Shown here: positions 23,813-32,417 of the stretch, one piece after another
Numbering within the stretch: the first letter of the stretch is position 1
Layout of the letters: the number at the start of each line of letters is the position of its first letter
Assembly: GCF_000522985.1 (NCBI RefSeq)
Contig: NZ_CP007128.1
Coordinates: forward strand, 5,130,220-5,194,219
Direction: 5' to 3'
Length of the DNA stretch: 64,000 nucleotides
From: Gemmatirosa kalamazoonensis
GTDB taxonomy: Bacteria; Gemmatimonadota; Gemmatimonadetes; Gemmatimonadales; Gemmatimonadaceae
Translations under genes and position numbers: made by a program
The notes under the pieces: generated by a model
Told to the model about the DNA's origin: nothing
What the model saw: the letters and a program-made list of their open reading frames with translations, nothing else
Database searches by the model: none

Positions 23813-25927
23813 GTGACGGAGACGCTTCCCGCGCGCGCGGCCTCTCCTTCGACCGGCTACGTCCCGCCGGCGCCCGGCGGGCGCGCGCCACGCGAGCCGC
23901 GGCCGCCCGACGCGCCGCGCCCGCGCGCACGGTCGGCGCTCGTCTGGCGCATCTTCGCCGCGGCGGCCGCGGTGGTGTGCCTGCTCGTCGCCACCGTCGT
24001 CGGCACGCTCGAGGTGTTCGCGCGCCGCACCGCGGACGCCGCGATCGCGCGCGGGCTGCACGACGCGAACAACCACGTGGAGTCGCTGCTCGACGGCCGC
24101 GCGCGGGCGCTCGCCAGCGCGGCCGAGGTGTTCGCCCAGGACTCGCACATCGGCTCCCTGCTGCTGAACGACAGCGCGAGCGCCGACCTGCTCGACCAGG
24201 CGAGCGAGGCGGCACGTCGCACGGGCGCGACGTGGGTGCAGTTCACCGACGCCGACGGCGTGCGGCTCGCGAAGAGCGACGAGCCGAGCGCGCCGCGTGT
24301 GTCGTTGGGCGCGACGGCGCTCGTCGGCGGTGCGCTCGACGGACAGAGCACGACCGGCGCGGGCGTCGCCGGCGACTCGGTCGCCATCGAGGGCGTCGCG
24401 GTGCCGGTGAGCGTCGGACCGGACAGCGCGCGGCGCATCGTCGGCGTGCTCGTCGCGGCGCGCGCGCTCGACAGCGCCGTCGTGCGCGAGCTGCACGACG
24501 CGACCGATGGCGAGGTGCTGATCTACCACCTCGACGGCGCCGGACGTCCCCGCGTCTCGGCATCGTCGCTCCCGGACGCGCAGCGCACCGCCGTGCTGCA
24601 GCGCGTGTCGGAGCGCCGCGCCGCGCACGACTCGGTCTCGGGCCTCGCGCTGCACCTCGGCGGCACGACGTTCGTCGGGCAGGAGACGCCGCTGCGCTCG
24701 GCCGGCGGCAGCGTCGAGGGAGGCGTCATCACGCTGCGCTCGCGCGATCGTGAGCTCGCGCCGTTCCTCGCGCTGCGACGCCGCGTGCTGCTCGCCGGAC
24801 TCGCGGGGCTGCTGCTGACGTTCGGCGTCGCGTATCTCGTGGCGCGGCAGATCACGCGACCCATCCTCGCGCTGCGCGACGCCGCACGCCGCGTGGCCGC
24901 GGGCGACCTCTCGGCCTCCGCCGTCGGCGTCGGGTCCACCGGCGAGGTCGCGGAGCTCGCCGACGCCGTGCGCTCGGTGCTCGATCAGGTGCAGGATCGA
25001 CACGCGCTCGCCGAGGTGGTGGAGCGCGCGCGCGCCGTGCCGCATCCGGAGACGTTAGGCAGCGGCGGCGGCGCCGTCGACGGCATCCTGGCGCCGGGCA
25101 CCGTGCTCGCCCGCCGCTACGTCATCGACAAGGTGCTCGGCGTCGGCGGAAACGGCGTCGTGTACCGCGCGTCGGACTCGGAGCTCGGCGAGACGGTCGC
25201 GATCAAGACGCTGCGACAGGAGGCCGTCGTCGGTGGCGAGCTCGCGCTCGCCCGGCTGAAGGAGGAGATCCGCCTCGCGCGCCGCATCACGCACGCCGGC
25301 GTGGTGCGCATCCACGACCTCGGCGAGGCCGACGGGGCGTACTTCGTGACGATGGAGTACGTGCCCGGGCTGTCGTTGCAGGAGCTGCTGCGCCGACTCG
25401 GCCCGCTCCCGGCGCCCGTCGTCGTCGCGTTGGGCAAGCAGCTGTGCGGCGCACTCGCCGCCGCGCACGGCCAGGGCATCATCCACCGCGACGTGAAGCC
25501 GCCGAATCTCGTCGTGCAGCCCGACGGCGCGCTGAAGGTGCTCGACTTCGGCGTCGCGCGCCTGGCCGAGCGTGTGTCCGGGCTCACGCAGACGGGGCTC
25601 GTCGTCGGCACCCCCGCCTACATGGCCCCCGAGCAGCTGCTCGACGAGCACGTCGACGCGCGCGCGGACGTCTGGTCGGTCGGCGTGGTGCTGTACGAAG
25701 CCGTCACGGGCCGGCTGCCGTACGACGCGGGGACGCCGGCGGCGCTCATCGGCCGCATCCTCACCGGCGACGCCACCGCGCCGATCGAGATCCTTCCGTC
25801 GGTTCCGGCGCCGCTCTCCGACGCGATCGCGCGGGCGCTCGCGCGCGACCCGACGCAACGCCTCTCGAGCGCGGCGGCACTGCACGAGCTGCTCGCGCGG
25901 GCCGTGCGCGGGGAGGCCCAGGGTTGA
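23813..25927 (+). CDS. Membrane Ser/Thr protein kinase with extracytoplasmic sensor and HAMP domain
   Basis: 704 aa, GTG start at 23813. Layout: Pro-rich N-terminus, membrane helix at about 41-64, an extracytoplasmic domain of about 255 aa, a second helix at about 322-345 (LLAGLAGLLLTFGVAYLVA), HAMP (ITRPILALRDAARRVAAGDL), then a kinase from about residue 432. Kinase motifs: LGVGGNGVVYRA, VAIKTL, HRDVKPPN, DFGVA and PAYMAPEQ; all catalytic residues are present. A HAMP relay feeding a eukaryotic-type kinase replaces the usual histidine kinase. The preceding cupredoxin suggests a redox or copper signal. Its stop codon overlaps the -35 box of the aroF leader promoter. Confidence 0.93.
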   Translation: MTETLPARAASPSTGYVPPAPGGRAPREPRPPDAPRPRARSALVWRIFAAAAAVVCLLVATVVGTLEVFARRTADAAIARGLHDANNHVESLLDGRARALASAAEVFAQDSHIGSLLLNDSASADLLDQASEAARRTGATWVQFTDADGVRLAKSDEPSAPRVSLGATALVGGALDGQSTTGAGVAGDSVAIEGVAVPVSVGPDSARRIVGVLVAARALDSAVVRELHDATDGEVLIYHLDGAGRPRVSASSLPDAQRTAVLQRVSERRAAHDSVSGLALHLGGTTFVGQETPLRSAGGSVEGGVITLRSRDRELAPFLALRRRVLLAGLAGLLLTFGVAYLVARQITRPILALRDAARRVAAGDLSASAVGVGSTGEVAELADAVRSVLDQVQDRHALAEVVERARAVPHPETLGSGGGAVDGILAPGTVLARRYVIDKVLGVGGNGVVYRASDSELGETVAIKTLRQEAVVGGELALARLKEEIRLARRITHAGVVRIHDLGEADGAYFVTMEYVPGLSLQELLRRLGPLPAPVVVALGKQLCGALAAAHGQGIIHRDVKPPNLVVQPDGALKVLDFGVARLAERVSGLTQTGLVVGTPAYMAPEQLLDEHVDARADVWSVGVVLYEAVTGRLPYDAGTPAALIGRILTGDATAPIEILPSVPAPLSDAIARALARDPTQRLSSAAALHELLARAVRGEAQG

Positions 25928-25953
25928 CAGGTCGTCCCGGCCGGTGCTACCGT
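25924..25953 (+). promoter_or_regulatory. Sigma-70-like promoter of the aromatic leader/aroF unit
   Basis: TTGACA at 25924-25929 is a perfect -35 box overlapping the kinase stop. An 18-bp spacer separates it from TACCGT at 25948-25953 (-10-like). Counting from the -10 box, +1 falls at about 25960, the A of the leader AUG. The transcript would therefore be leaderless at its first ORF. Confidence 0.6.
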
Positions 25954-25959
25954 GGCTCC

Positions 25960-26046
25960 ATGACGCTTCGCCGCCGCTTTTACGGCTTCCGCTATTGGTT
26001 TACGACCCGCCCCGCGGGCCGTGAGCGGAAGCGTACGCGCGACTAG
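25960..26046 (+). CDS. Aromatic amino acid leader peptide of aroF (attenuator)
   Basis: 28 aa: MTLRRR, then FYGFRYWF, then a basic tail. Codons 7-14 hold three Phe, two Tyr and one Trp, partly with the AT-rich codons TTT and TAT that are unusual in this DNA. A U-tract terminator and the DAHP synthase gene follow. Established attenuation logic (trp, phe) would have the ribosome stall on scarce charged aromatic tRNAs. Two competing pairings are visible. 25985-25993 (GCTTCCGCT) pairs with 26024-26032. 26012-26021 (CCGCGGGCCG) pairs with 26085-26094, the 5' arm of the terminator. No ribosome-binding site lies upstream, consistent with a leaderless start. Regulation is inferred; sequence and pairings are directly visible. 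Confidence 0.85.
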   Translation: MTLRRRFYGFRYWFTTRPAGRERKRTRD

Positions 26047-26082
26047 GCGAGCAGAATCGCACAGCGAAGCGAACGACGACGC

Positions 26083-26119
26083 ACCGGCCCGCGGCTCCCG
26101 CCGCGGGCCGGTTTTTTTT
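26083..26119 (+). terminator. Rho-independent attenuator terminator before aroF
   Basis: A 12-bp perfect stem (ACCGGCCCGCGG and its complement) with a 6-nt loop is followed by eight T residues. It lies 36 bp after the leader peptide stop and about 40 bp before aroF. It is the most canonical terminator in the window. Its 5' arm is also complementary over 10 bp to part of the leader ORF. Confidence 0.92.
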
Positions 26120-26160
26120 CACCCGGTGTCCCCGCCGCTCCCCTCCCCGGTGTCCCAACC

Positions 26161-27225
26161 ATGATCATCGTGACTCGCCCAAACATCACCGACTCCGAGC
26201 TCGACCACATCCGCGAGCGCGTGGAGGCCGCGGGACTGCGCACGCATCTCTCGCGTGGCGAGGTTCGCACGATCATCGGCTGCATCGGCGACGAGCGCCT
26301 GCTCGAGGAGGTGCCCCTGCGGTCGCTTCCTGGCGTCGAATCGGTCACGCCGGTGCTGAAGCCGTACAAGCTCGCGTCGCGCGAGTTCTCGGTGGACCGG
26401 ACGGTGGTGCGCGTCGGCGGCCAGCTCGGCGCCGACGTCGTGGCGAGCTTCGGCGACCAGGCCGTGTCGGTGATCGCCGGCCCGTGCTCGGTGGAGAACG
26501 CGGCGATGACGCGCGACACCGCGCGCATCGTGCGCGCGTCGGGCGCCGTGGCGCTGCGCGGGGGCGCGTTCAAGCCGCGCACCTCGCCGTACAGCTTCCA
26601 GGGGCTCGGCCGCGAGGGACTGGAGATCCTCGCCGACGTGCGCGCCGAGGTGGGCCTCCCGGTCGTCACCGAGGTGCTCGACGTGCGGCACATCGACATG
26701 ATCGCCGAGCACGCGGACATGATGCAGGTCGGCGCGCGCAACATGCAGAACTTCGCGCTGCTCGCCGAGCTCGGACGCGTGAAGCGTCCCGTGCTGCTGA
26801 AGCGCGGCCTGTCGGCGACGGTCGAGGAGCTGCTGATGGCCGCCGAGTACGTGATGGCGAACGGCAACCGCGACGTCGTGCTGTGCGAGCGCGGCATCCG
26901 CACCTACGAGCGCGCGACGCGCAACACGCTGGACGTGTCCGCGATCCCGGTGCTGAAGCGCGAGACGCACCTCCCCGTGATCGTCGACCCGAGCCACGCC
27001 GGCGGCACGCAGGATCTCGTCGCGCCGCTGTCGTTCGCCGCGATCGCCGCGGGCGCCGACGGTCTGATCGTCGAGGTGCACCCCGACCCGGCGTGCGCGC
27101 TCTCCGACGGGGATCAGTCGCTTCCGCCCGACGCGTTCGCGTCGCTCATGGCGCGTCTCGCCCCGTTCGTCGCCGCCGCCGGCCGCACGCTCGCGGCGCC
27201 GCGCGCCGTCGCGGCGGCCGCCTGA
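26161..27225 (+). CDS. aroF: 3-deoxy-7-phosphoheptulonate (DAHP) synthase
   Basis: 354 aa. Condenses phosphoenolpyruvate and erythrose 4-phosphate, the first step of Phe, Tyr and Trp synthesis. Residues 1-75 are a ferredoxin/ACT-like regulatory domain ([17 protein letters not shown]), as in the Thermotoga-type enzyme, where Tyr or Phe inhibits. The barrel carries [42 protein letters not shown] and [17 protein letters not shown]. There is no clear ribosome-binding site before the ATG. Together with the upstream attenuator, expression and activity are both likely under aromatic end-product control. A repeat hairpin separates it from the convergent YdcF-like gene. Confidence 0.95.
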   Translation: MIIVTRPNITDSELDHIRERVEAAGLRTHLSRGEVRTIIGCIGDERLLEEVPLRSLPGVESVTPVLKPYKLASREFSVDRTVVRVGGQLGADVVASFGDQAVSVIAGPCSVENAAMTRDTARIVRASGAVALRGGAFKPRTSPYSFQGLGREGLEILADVRAEVGLPVVTEVLDVRHIDMIAEHADMMQVGARNMQNFALLAELGRVKRPVLLKRGLSATVEELLMAAEYVMANGNRDVVLCERGIRTYERATRNTLDVSAIPVLKRETHLPVIVDPSHAGGTQDLVAPLSFAAIAAGADGLIVEVHPDPACALSDGDQSLPPDAFASLMARLAPFVAAAGRTLAAPRAVAAAA

Positions 27226-27229
27226 CGGT

Positions 27230-27281
27230 GAGCGTGGAGCGTGGAGCGTGGAGCGCCGATGTCGCTCCACGCTCCACGCTC
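27230..27281. repeat. GTGGAGC-repeat hairpin between convergent aroF and YdcF-like genes
   Basis: Two to three GTGGAGC/GAGCGTG units (27230-27255) face their complement (CGCTCCACGCTCCACGCTC, 27263-27281) across a short loop. It fills the whole gap between the two stops, so it probably serves as a bidirectional transcript end. Confidence 0.8.
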
Positions 27282-27282
27282 G

Positions 27283-28116
27283 CTAGATCCACCCCCGCGC
27301 CCGGTACGTCCACGCGCCGATGCGCTCGTAGAGCCAGTCGCCGAACGCGTGCGCGCGCTCCTCGCCGCCGGGCAGCGCATCCGGTCCGTCGAGCACCATG
27401 TCGCGCGGCTGCGCGGGCGTGCAGACGACGCGCACGCCCGCATGCTCGAACGTCGCGCACGCACGGCGCGAGTGGAGCGGCGACGTCACGAGCGCGACGC
27501 GGCGCCACCGCTGGCGGGCGACGAGCCGCGCGACGCCTAACGCCTCGTCGTGCGTCGAGTGCACGCTGTCCACGGAGAACAGCGTCGCGACGCCGGCGAG
27601 CGTGGCGAGCGCGCGCTGGTCGGGAAGGCTCGACGCGTCGGGGCGGCCGCGCGGATGGATCACCGTGACGACGACCGGCTTCCCCGCCGCGCCGGCGAGG
27701 CGCAGGCCGTCGAGCAGCCGGTCGAGACCCTGCTTGATCACGAGACCGTTCCCGAGCTGCCCGCCCGACAGCACGACCACCGCGTCGACGTCCGGCGGCA
27801 GCGGCGCGTTCGCCGCGAGGTCGCGCCGCACGAGCCCGCGCGCGAGCGGCGCCATCATCGGCGTCGCCGTGACGAGCAGCACGAGCGCCACGGCGCCGCC
27901 GGCGAGCCCCCACAGCACTCGCCGCCCCATCCGCCCGCCTAACGCACCGAGCACCGCGCCGAGGAGCGCCGCGGGCGCGAGCCACCGGGCAAACGACAGG
28001 TCGCCGAGGTGCCACAGCCCCACCAGCTCCAGCGCCAGGTAGGCGAGCGCCGCGAGCACGGCGCCCTCGAGCGCGGCGCCCGACGCGACGCGACCTCGCG
28101 CGAGTCGCGGCGGCAC
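27283..28116 (-). CDS. YdcF/DUF218 membrane protein
   Basis: 277 aa, GTG start. Three membrane segments occupy about residues 14-95. A DUF218 (SanA/ElyC/YdcF) domain follows: VDAVVVLSGGQLGNG, VVVTVIHP, HDEALGVARLVA and RVALVTSPLHSRRACATFEH. ElyC-type members affect envelope polysaccharide assembly, while YdcF binds S-adenosylmethionine; the exact role is open. It starts 7 bp after the DEAD helicase stop, so the two form an operon. Confidence 0.83.
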   Translation of the reverse strand: MPPRLARGRVASGAALEGAVLAALAYLALELVGLWHLGDLSFARWLAPAALLGAVLGALGGRMGRRVLWGLAGGAVALVLLVTATPMMAPLARGLVRRDLAANAPLPPDVDAVVVLSGGQLGNGLVIKQGLDRLLDGLRLAGAAGKPVVVTVIHPRGRPDASSLPDQRALATLAGVATLFSVDSVHSTHDEALGVARLVARQRWRRVALVTSPLHSRRACATFEHAGVRVVCTPAQPRDMVLDGPDALPGGEERAHAFGDWLYERIGAWTYRARGWI

Positions 28117-28123
28117 GGCGTCG

Positions 28124-29287
28124 TCAGTCGGCGGCCAGCGTCCCGAAGTCGTACCCCGGCACCGAGATGCGCGGGATCTCCTGCCCCGTCACGCGCTCGA
28201 TGAGCCGCACCATCGCGATCTCGTCGGGCGCCATGAACGTGTACGCGTCGCCGGTGGCCGCCGCACGCCCCGTGCGCCCGATGCGGTGCACGTAGTCCTC
28301 GGCCTGCTCCGGCACGTCGTAGTTGATGACGTGCGTGATGCCGCTGATGTCGAGCCCGCGCTGCGCGATGTCGGTCGCCACGAGCACCCGCACGGCGCCG
28401 CTGCGGAACTGCTCGAGCGCGTCCATGCGCTGTGCCTGCGTCTTGTCGCCGTGCATCGCGACCGCCGTGATCCCCTCGCGCTCGAGGTGCCTCACGACGC
28501 GATCGGCGCCCGGCTTCGTGCGCGTGAACACCAGCACCGTGTCCATCTCCGGCTTGCGCAGCAGCTCGGCGAGCAGGGAGCTCTTGCGGTCGCGCGGCAC
28601 CGGGTAGACCGCGTGCGTCACCGTGGACGTGTTCTCGTTGCGGCGCCCCACCTGCACGACGACCGGACGGCGCAGGTACTTCCGCGCGAGCGCTTCCACC
28701 TCGGGCGGCATCGTCGCGCTGAACAGGAGCGTCTGGCGATACGTGCAGATCTGCTCGACGATGCGATTGATCTGCGGCGCGAAGCCCATGTCGAGCATCC
28801 GGTCCGCCTCGTCGAGCACGAGCGCCTCCAGCAGCTCGACGTCCGCGTTCCCCTTCTCGAGATGGTCGAGCAGCCGTCCTGGCGTCGCCACGACGACGTC
28901 CACTCCCGCGCGAAGCGCCGCCTCCTGCGGCTCGTACGGCACGCCGCCGAACACCGCGACGACGTCGAGGCCGGCGACCGCGGCGTAGCGCCGGAAGTTC
29001 TCCTCCACCTGCATGCACAGCTCGCGCGTCGGCGTGAGCACGAGCACGCGCGTGCGGCGCGGGCCGTCGAGCAGGCGGTGGAGGATCGGCAGGGCGAACG
29101 CCGCCGTCTTGCCGGTGCCCGTCTGCGCCAGCCCCATGACGTCGCGCCCCTTCAGCACAAGCGGGATGGCCTGCGCCTGGATCGGCGTGGGGGTGTCGTA
29201 CCCGGCCGCCTCGACCGTGGCGAGGATCGGCGCGGCAAGACCGAGCTCGGCGAACGTGGGCGTCGCCGGGTTCTCTATCGATTCCAT
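28124..29287 (-). CDS. DEAD-box RNA helicase, RhlE-like
   Basis: 387 aa. All DEAD motifs are present: Q motif [13 protein letters not shown], motif [53 protein letters not shown] and HRIGRTGRA. There is no long basic C-terminal tail, so it is the compact RhlE type. Such helicases remodel rRNA precursors or structured mRNA. Leads an operon with the YdcF-like gene. Confidence 0.93.
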   Translation of the reverse strand: MESIENPATPTFAELGLAAPILATVEAAGYDTPTPIQAQAIPLVLKGRDVMGLAQTGTGKTAAFALPILHRLLDGPRRTRVLVLTPTRELCMQVEENFRRYAAVAGLDVVAVFGGVPYEPQEAALRAGVDVVVATPGRLLDHLEKGNADVELLEALVLDEADRMLDMGFAPQINRIVEQICTYRQTLLFSATMPPEVEALARKYLRRPVVVQVGRRNENTSTVTHAVYPVPRDRKSSLLAELLRKPEMDTVLVFTRTKPGADRVVRHLEREGITAVAMHGDKTQAQRMDALEQFRSGAVRVLVATDIAQRGLDISGITHVINYDVPEQAEDYVHRIGRTGRAAATGDAYTFMAPDEIAMVRLIERVTGQEIPRISVPGYDFGTLAAD

Positions 29288-29472
29288 GAATGGCTCTGAG
29301 AGCGCCGGGGCTGCGTGCCGGGCAGACGCCCGGGCCGGCGCGTAGACGGGTCGACGCGCCAGGAGGGCGCGATCGAGGAGGGGACGCCGCGCACGTCGCG
29401 GCGATCAGAGCGGCGGGACGTGTCCGTCGGACACCCGGCCCAGAGGGGGCCGGCCGCGCTCCTCGAATGAAC

Positions 29473-30417
29473 CTAACCCATTGCCACGCTTGGCGCTACC
29501 GAACTCGACGCGAGCTCGCGGAGGGTCCGGAGCACGGCCTCGTTCACGAGCCCCGGCGCCTCCTCGGCCAGCGTGTGCCCGGCCTGCGGCTCGACCTTCA
29601 CTTCGGCGTGCGGCAGGCAGCGCACGAACGGCCGACACGAGTCGTGCTTCACGAGGTGGTCGCGCCCCGCGAACAGCACCGTCGTCGGACAGCGGACGCG
29701 GCCGAGCTCCGCGGGATCGCCGGCCGTCCACGTGAACGCGCGCGACAGGCGGCAGAGGATGCGCAGGAACGCCGGGAACTGCGTCGGCGCGTAGTACTCG
29801 TCCACGTCGCGCGCGGAGGCGTGGCCGAGCCGCCCGTACGCCCGCCAGAGCCCGACCCGAAACCACCAGCGCTGCGCGATGTACGGCAGGATCGCCTCGA
29901 CCGGCGGCGGCGTGATCGCCGCGAGGTACCGCATCAGGCTGATCGCGCCGAAGCCGACCGGCGCGGCGAGCACGAGTCCCGCCACGCGCTCCGGCGTGTC
30001 GATCGCCAGCCGCAGCGAGATCGCGGCGCCCATCGAGTGCCCCACGAGCAGCACGCGATCGAGCCCCAGCCCGTCCAGCACCTCGCGAAGCTGCTGCGCC
30101 TGCGCGGGCACCGAGTACCACCGGTAGTCGAGCGGCTTGTCGCTGAGCCCGTGCCCGGTGAGATCGAACGCGAACACGCGCGCCCCGGCGTCGGCGACCG
30201 CGCGCAGGTTGCGGCGCCACGTGTAGATGGAGCACGCCCACCCGTGGACGAATACCACTGGGGGGGCGTCCGGCAGCTCCGTCCCGGGCTCTGGCTCGCA
30301 CGCCACGGCGCGCAGCCGGAGCCCACTCGGCAAGGTCAGCCAGCGAACCTCGTGTCCGGCCCGCCCCGCCGGGAACATCTCCGCGGGCGGCAGCCGCCCG
30401 CCCAGCGTCCGCGTCAC
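29473..30417 (-). CDS. Alpha/beta hydrolase
   Basis: 314 aa from a GTG at 30417 that overlaps the upstream gene's stop (GTGA), implying coupling. A downstream ATG at 30378 (MFPAGRAGHE) is the alternative start. Fold motifs: VVFVHGWACSIYTW (oxyanion loop), LVGHSMGAAIS with the Ser nucleophile, LFAGRDHLVKHD with the acid, and QAGHTLAEEAP with the His. Complete triad; the substrate is unknown. The partner gene upstream encodes an unrecognised helical protein. Confidence 0.87.
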   Translation of the reverse strand: MTRTLGGRLPPAEMFPAGRAGHEVRWLTLPSGLRLRAVACEPEPGTELPDAPPVVFVHGWACSIYTWRRNLRAVADAGARVFAFDLTGHGLSDKPLDYRWYSVPAQAQQLREVLDGLGLDRVLLVGHSMGAAISLRLAIDTPERVAGLVLAAPVGFGAISLMRYLAAITPPPVEAILPYIAQRWWFRVGLWRAYGRLGHASARDVDEYYAPTQFPAFLRILCRLSRAFTWTAGDPAELGRVRCPTTVLFAGRDHLVKHDSCRPFVRCLPHAEVKVEPQAGHTLAEEAPGLVNEAVLRTLRELASSSVAPSVAMG

Positions 30418-31526
30418 GCCGGCTCGAGCGTACGTCCGGCGAGTCGGGCGATCATGGCGAGCCGGAACGTCATGTCGGCCACCAGGCTCTCGCGCGCGGC
30501 CGCTGGGTCGCCCAGCGGGAACGTCGGCCAGTCCCATGCACGCTCCGGCGGGGCGAGCGCCGTCGTGCGCCCCTGCCAGACGCCCTTGGCGTCGCGCTCG
30601 TTCAGCAGGCGATCGAGCAGCGCGCTCCACGCCGGATTCCGGCGCAGGAAGCCGAGTCGCGCCATCACCTCCAGCCACGCGAGCATCGACGGCAGCCCCG
30701 TCGTCTCCGACACGCCGGCGAGCGGGTCGCCGAGCACGACCTGCGGCTGCCCGAGGTCCCGGCGCGCGGCGCCGCCGCGCGGCTTGTCGCCGGCCGCAGG
30801 GGCCGAGAGGAACGCCAGCAGGCGCGTCATCTCGTCCTGATGCTCGCTCCGGAAGCGCGGCATGTAGGCGAGCATGACGAGGAAGTGCGGCGTCGGGGGC
30901 GCCGCGTTCGCCGGCAGTGGCGGCGCGGTCTCCGCCCCGGCTGCCGACGCCGTCGCGCGCACGAACGCCATCACGCGGTCGAGCAGCCGGACGGCGGCCC
31001 CGCGGAGGCGCGGGTCGGCCTCGCAGCCGAGCTGGGCGAGCGTCGCGGCGGCGGCCTCGCGCAGCAGCGCGCGACCGCGGCGGATGAGGTACTCGTCCGT
31101 CCCCGCGTCGGCCCGCAGCTCGTACAGGTAGTACGGGTCGAGGTCCTCGGCCAGCAGCCGGAAGAGGACCTTCCGGGCGGCGTGGAACGTCGGGGCGTCC
31201 TGCTCCCAGCCGTACTCCAGCAGTCGGCGGACGGCGGGTATGGTGCCGATCCCCTCGAACGACGCGTCACCGGCGCGCGCCACGGAGAGCATCTGCCCGC
31301 CCCACGTGCCGTCCCGCCTCTGCTGGAGGGCGAGCCGCACCGCCGGCGGGTGCGCATAGGCGCCGCCGAGCGCGGCGCGCGTGTCGTCGGCTGGCCCGAC
31401 GAGCTCGGTGAGCGCGCGGACCTGCACCGGCAGGCTGCCGTGCTCCAGGAGCCACGCGAGCGGCACGCGTACCGCTGTGGGCGGCTCGACGGCCAGAGGG
31501 ATTGTCGGCGAGAGAGGAACGGTCAC
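30414..31526 (-). CDS. Unrecognised helical protein, alpha/alpha-toroid-like
   Basis: 370 aa, soluble, no signal peptide. The text is mostly amphipathic helices with recurrent motifs such as QQRRDGTWGGQ and ERDAKGVWQGR. These resemble the QW-type repeats of squalene-cyclase or prenyltransferase toroids, but no catalytic motif is seen. Translationally coupled to an alpha/beta hydrolase. It is divergent from a Spy-like gene across a 240-bp gap. I would not assign a function. Confidence 0.65.
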   Translation of the reverse strand: MTVPLSPTIPLAVEPPTAVRVPLAWLLEHGSLPVQVRALTELVGPADDTRAALGGAYAHPPAVRLALQQRRDGTWGGQMLSVARAGDASFEGIGTIPAVRRLLEYGWEQDAPTFHAARKVLFRLLAEDLDPYYLYELRADAGTDEYLIRRGRALLREAAAATLAQLGCEADPRLRGAAVRLLDRVMAFVRATASAAGAETAPPLPANAAPPTPHFLVMLAYMPRFRSEHQDEMTRLLAFLSAPAAGDKPRGGAARRDLGQPQVVLGDPLAGVSETTGLPSMLAWLEVMARLGFLRRNPAWSALLDRLLNERDAKGVWQGRTTALAPPERAWDWPTFPLGDPAAARESLVADMTFRLAMIARLAGRTLEPA

Positions 31527-31766
31527 GAGCGATCGGGCGCGCGGGAAGCACTCGGCGGATCGCGCCGCGGCGCATGCCGGGTAGGCGACCCCGACGGCGG
31601 GCAGAACTTACTGTCTTTTCCGTGCCGCGCTAGCGCGTGCAAACCCGAAGCCGTCGCAGCCTGGCAGATGTTTGTGCCCGACCTTAACGGCGCGGCGACC
31701 CGGACGTCTCATGTGCCGACGGGTCGCGCGTGGTGCGCGGCCAGACGGATAGAGGAGACTCAGCAG

Positions 31767-32267
31767 ATGAAGGCACTTCGGCTTGCGGCCCTCGGTGCCG
31801 CGATCCTGTTCGGCGTGTCCGCGACGGCGACGGCGCAGCGTCCGATGCGCGGCACGGACCGCGCGCCCGCGAACGACACTACGCGCGTGCGCCATCGCGA
31901 CGGCGCGGTGGGCGCGGCGCGACAGCACGCGCGGCGCGGGTTCGGCCGCGCGCTCCTGCGCGGTGTCAGCCTGACGGACGCGCAGAAGCAGCAGGTGAAG
32001 GCGATTCAGCAGAAGTACGCCGGTGAGCGTCGCACGCTCGCCGAGCAGCTCCGTCCGGCTGGCGCCACCGCCGGCCAGCGCGTTCGTCCGGACAGCGCGC
32101 AGCGGGCGGCGTTCCAGACGCAGGTGCGGTCGCTGAGGGAGAAGCAGCTCGCCGAGGTGCGTGGCGTGCTGACGTCGGAGCAGCAGAAGACGTTCGACGC
32201 GAACGTGGCGTCGTTCCGCGACCGCGCGAAGGCGCATCGCGGCAAGGGCGTGCGTCGCGGCGCTTGA
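31767..32267 (+). CDS. Spy/CpxP-like periplasmic protein
   Basis: 166 aa from the ATG at 31767, with GAGGAG 10-15 bp upstream. Signal peptide MKALRLAALGAAILFGVSAT, cleavage near ATAQ. Helical and basic, with two LTxxQ motifs (VSLTDAQKQQV and VLTSEQQKTF), the mark of the Spy/CpxP chaperone family. It probably prevents aggregation of periplasmic proteins or senses envelope stress. A REP-like hairpin follows immediately. Confidence 0.85.
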   Translation: MKALRLAALGAAILFGVSATATAQRPMRGTDRAPANDTTRVRHRDGAVGAARQHARRGFGRALLRGVSLTDAQKQQVKAIQQKYAGERRTLAEQLRPAGATAGQRVRPDSAQRAAFQTQVRSLREKQLAEVRGVLTSEQQKTFDANVASFRDRAKAHRGKGVRRGA

Positions 32268-32281
32268 TCGGCACAGGGGGA

Positions 32282-32329
32282 GGCAATGGGTCAGAGCCGA
32301 TCGAACCGATCGACTCTGACCCCATTGCC
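32282..32329 (+). terminator. REP-like hairpin after the Spy-like gene
   Basis: GGCAATGGGTCAGAG (32282-32296) pairs with CTCTGACCCCATTGCC (32314-32329) with one bulge. The loop contains a nested CGATCG/CGATCG pairing. It lies 15 bp after the stop. I associate the GGGTCAGAGTCGA core with dispersed palindromic elements in environmental genomes. It may work as a terminator. Confidence 0.65.
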
Positions 32330-32417
32330 GTTCGGGCCCGGCTTGTCCCTCATCGGTCGCCCGACGATCTTCCGCGCGTGATCCCGAGGCCGACCTCCTC
32401 AGTCTCCGCCTAGCCGC

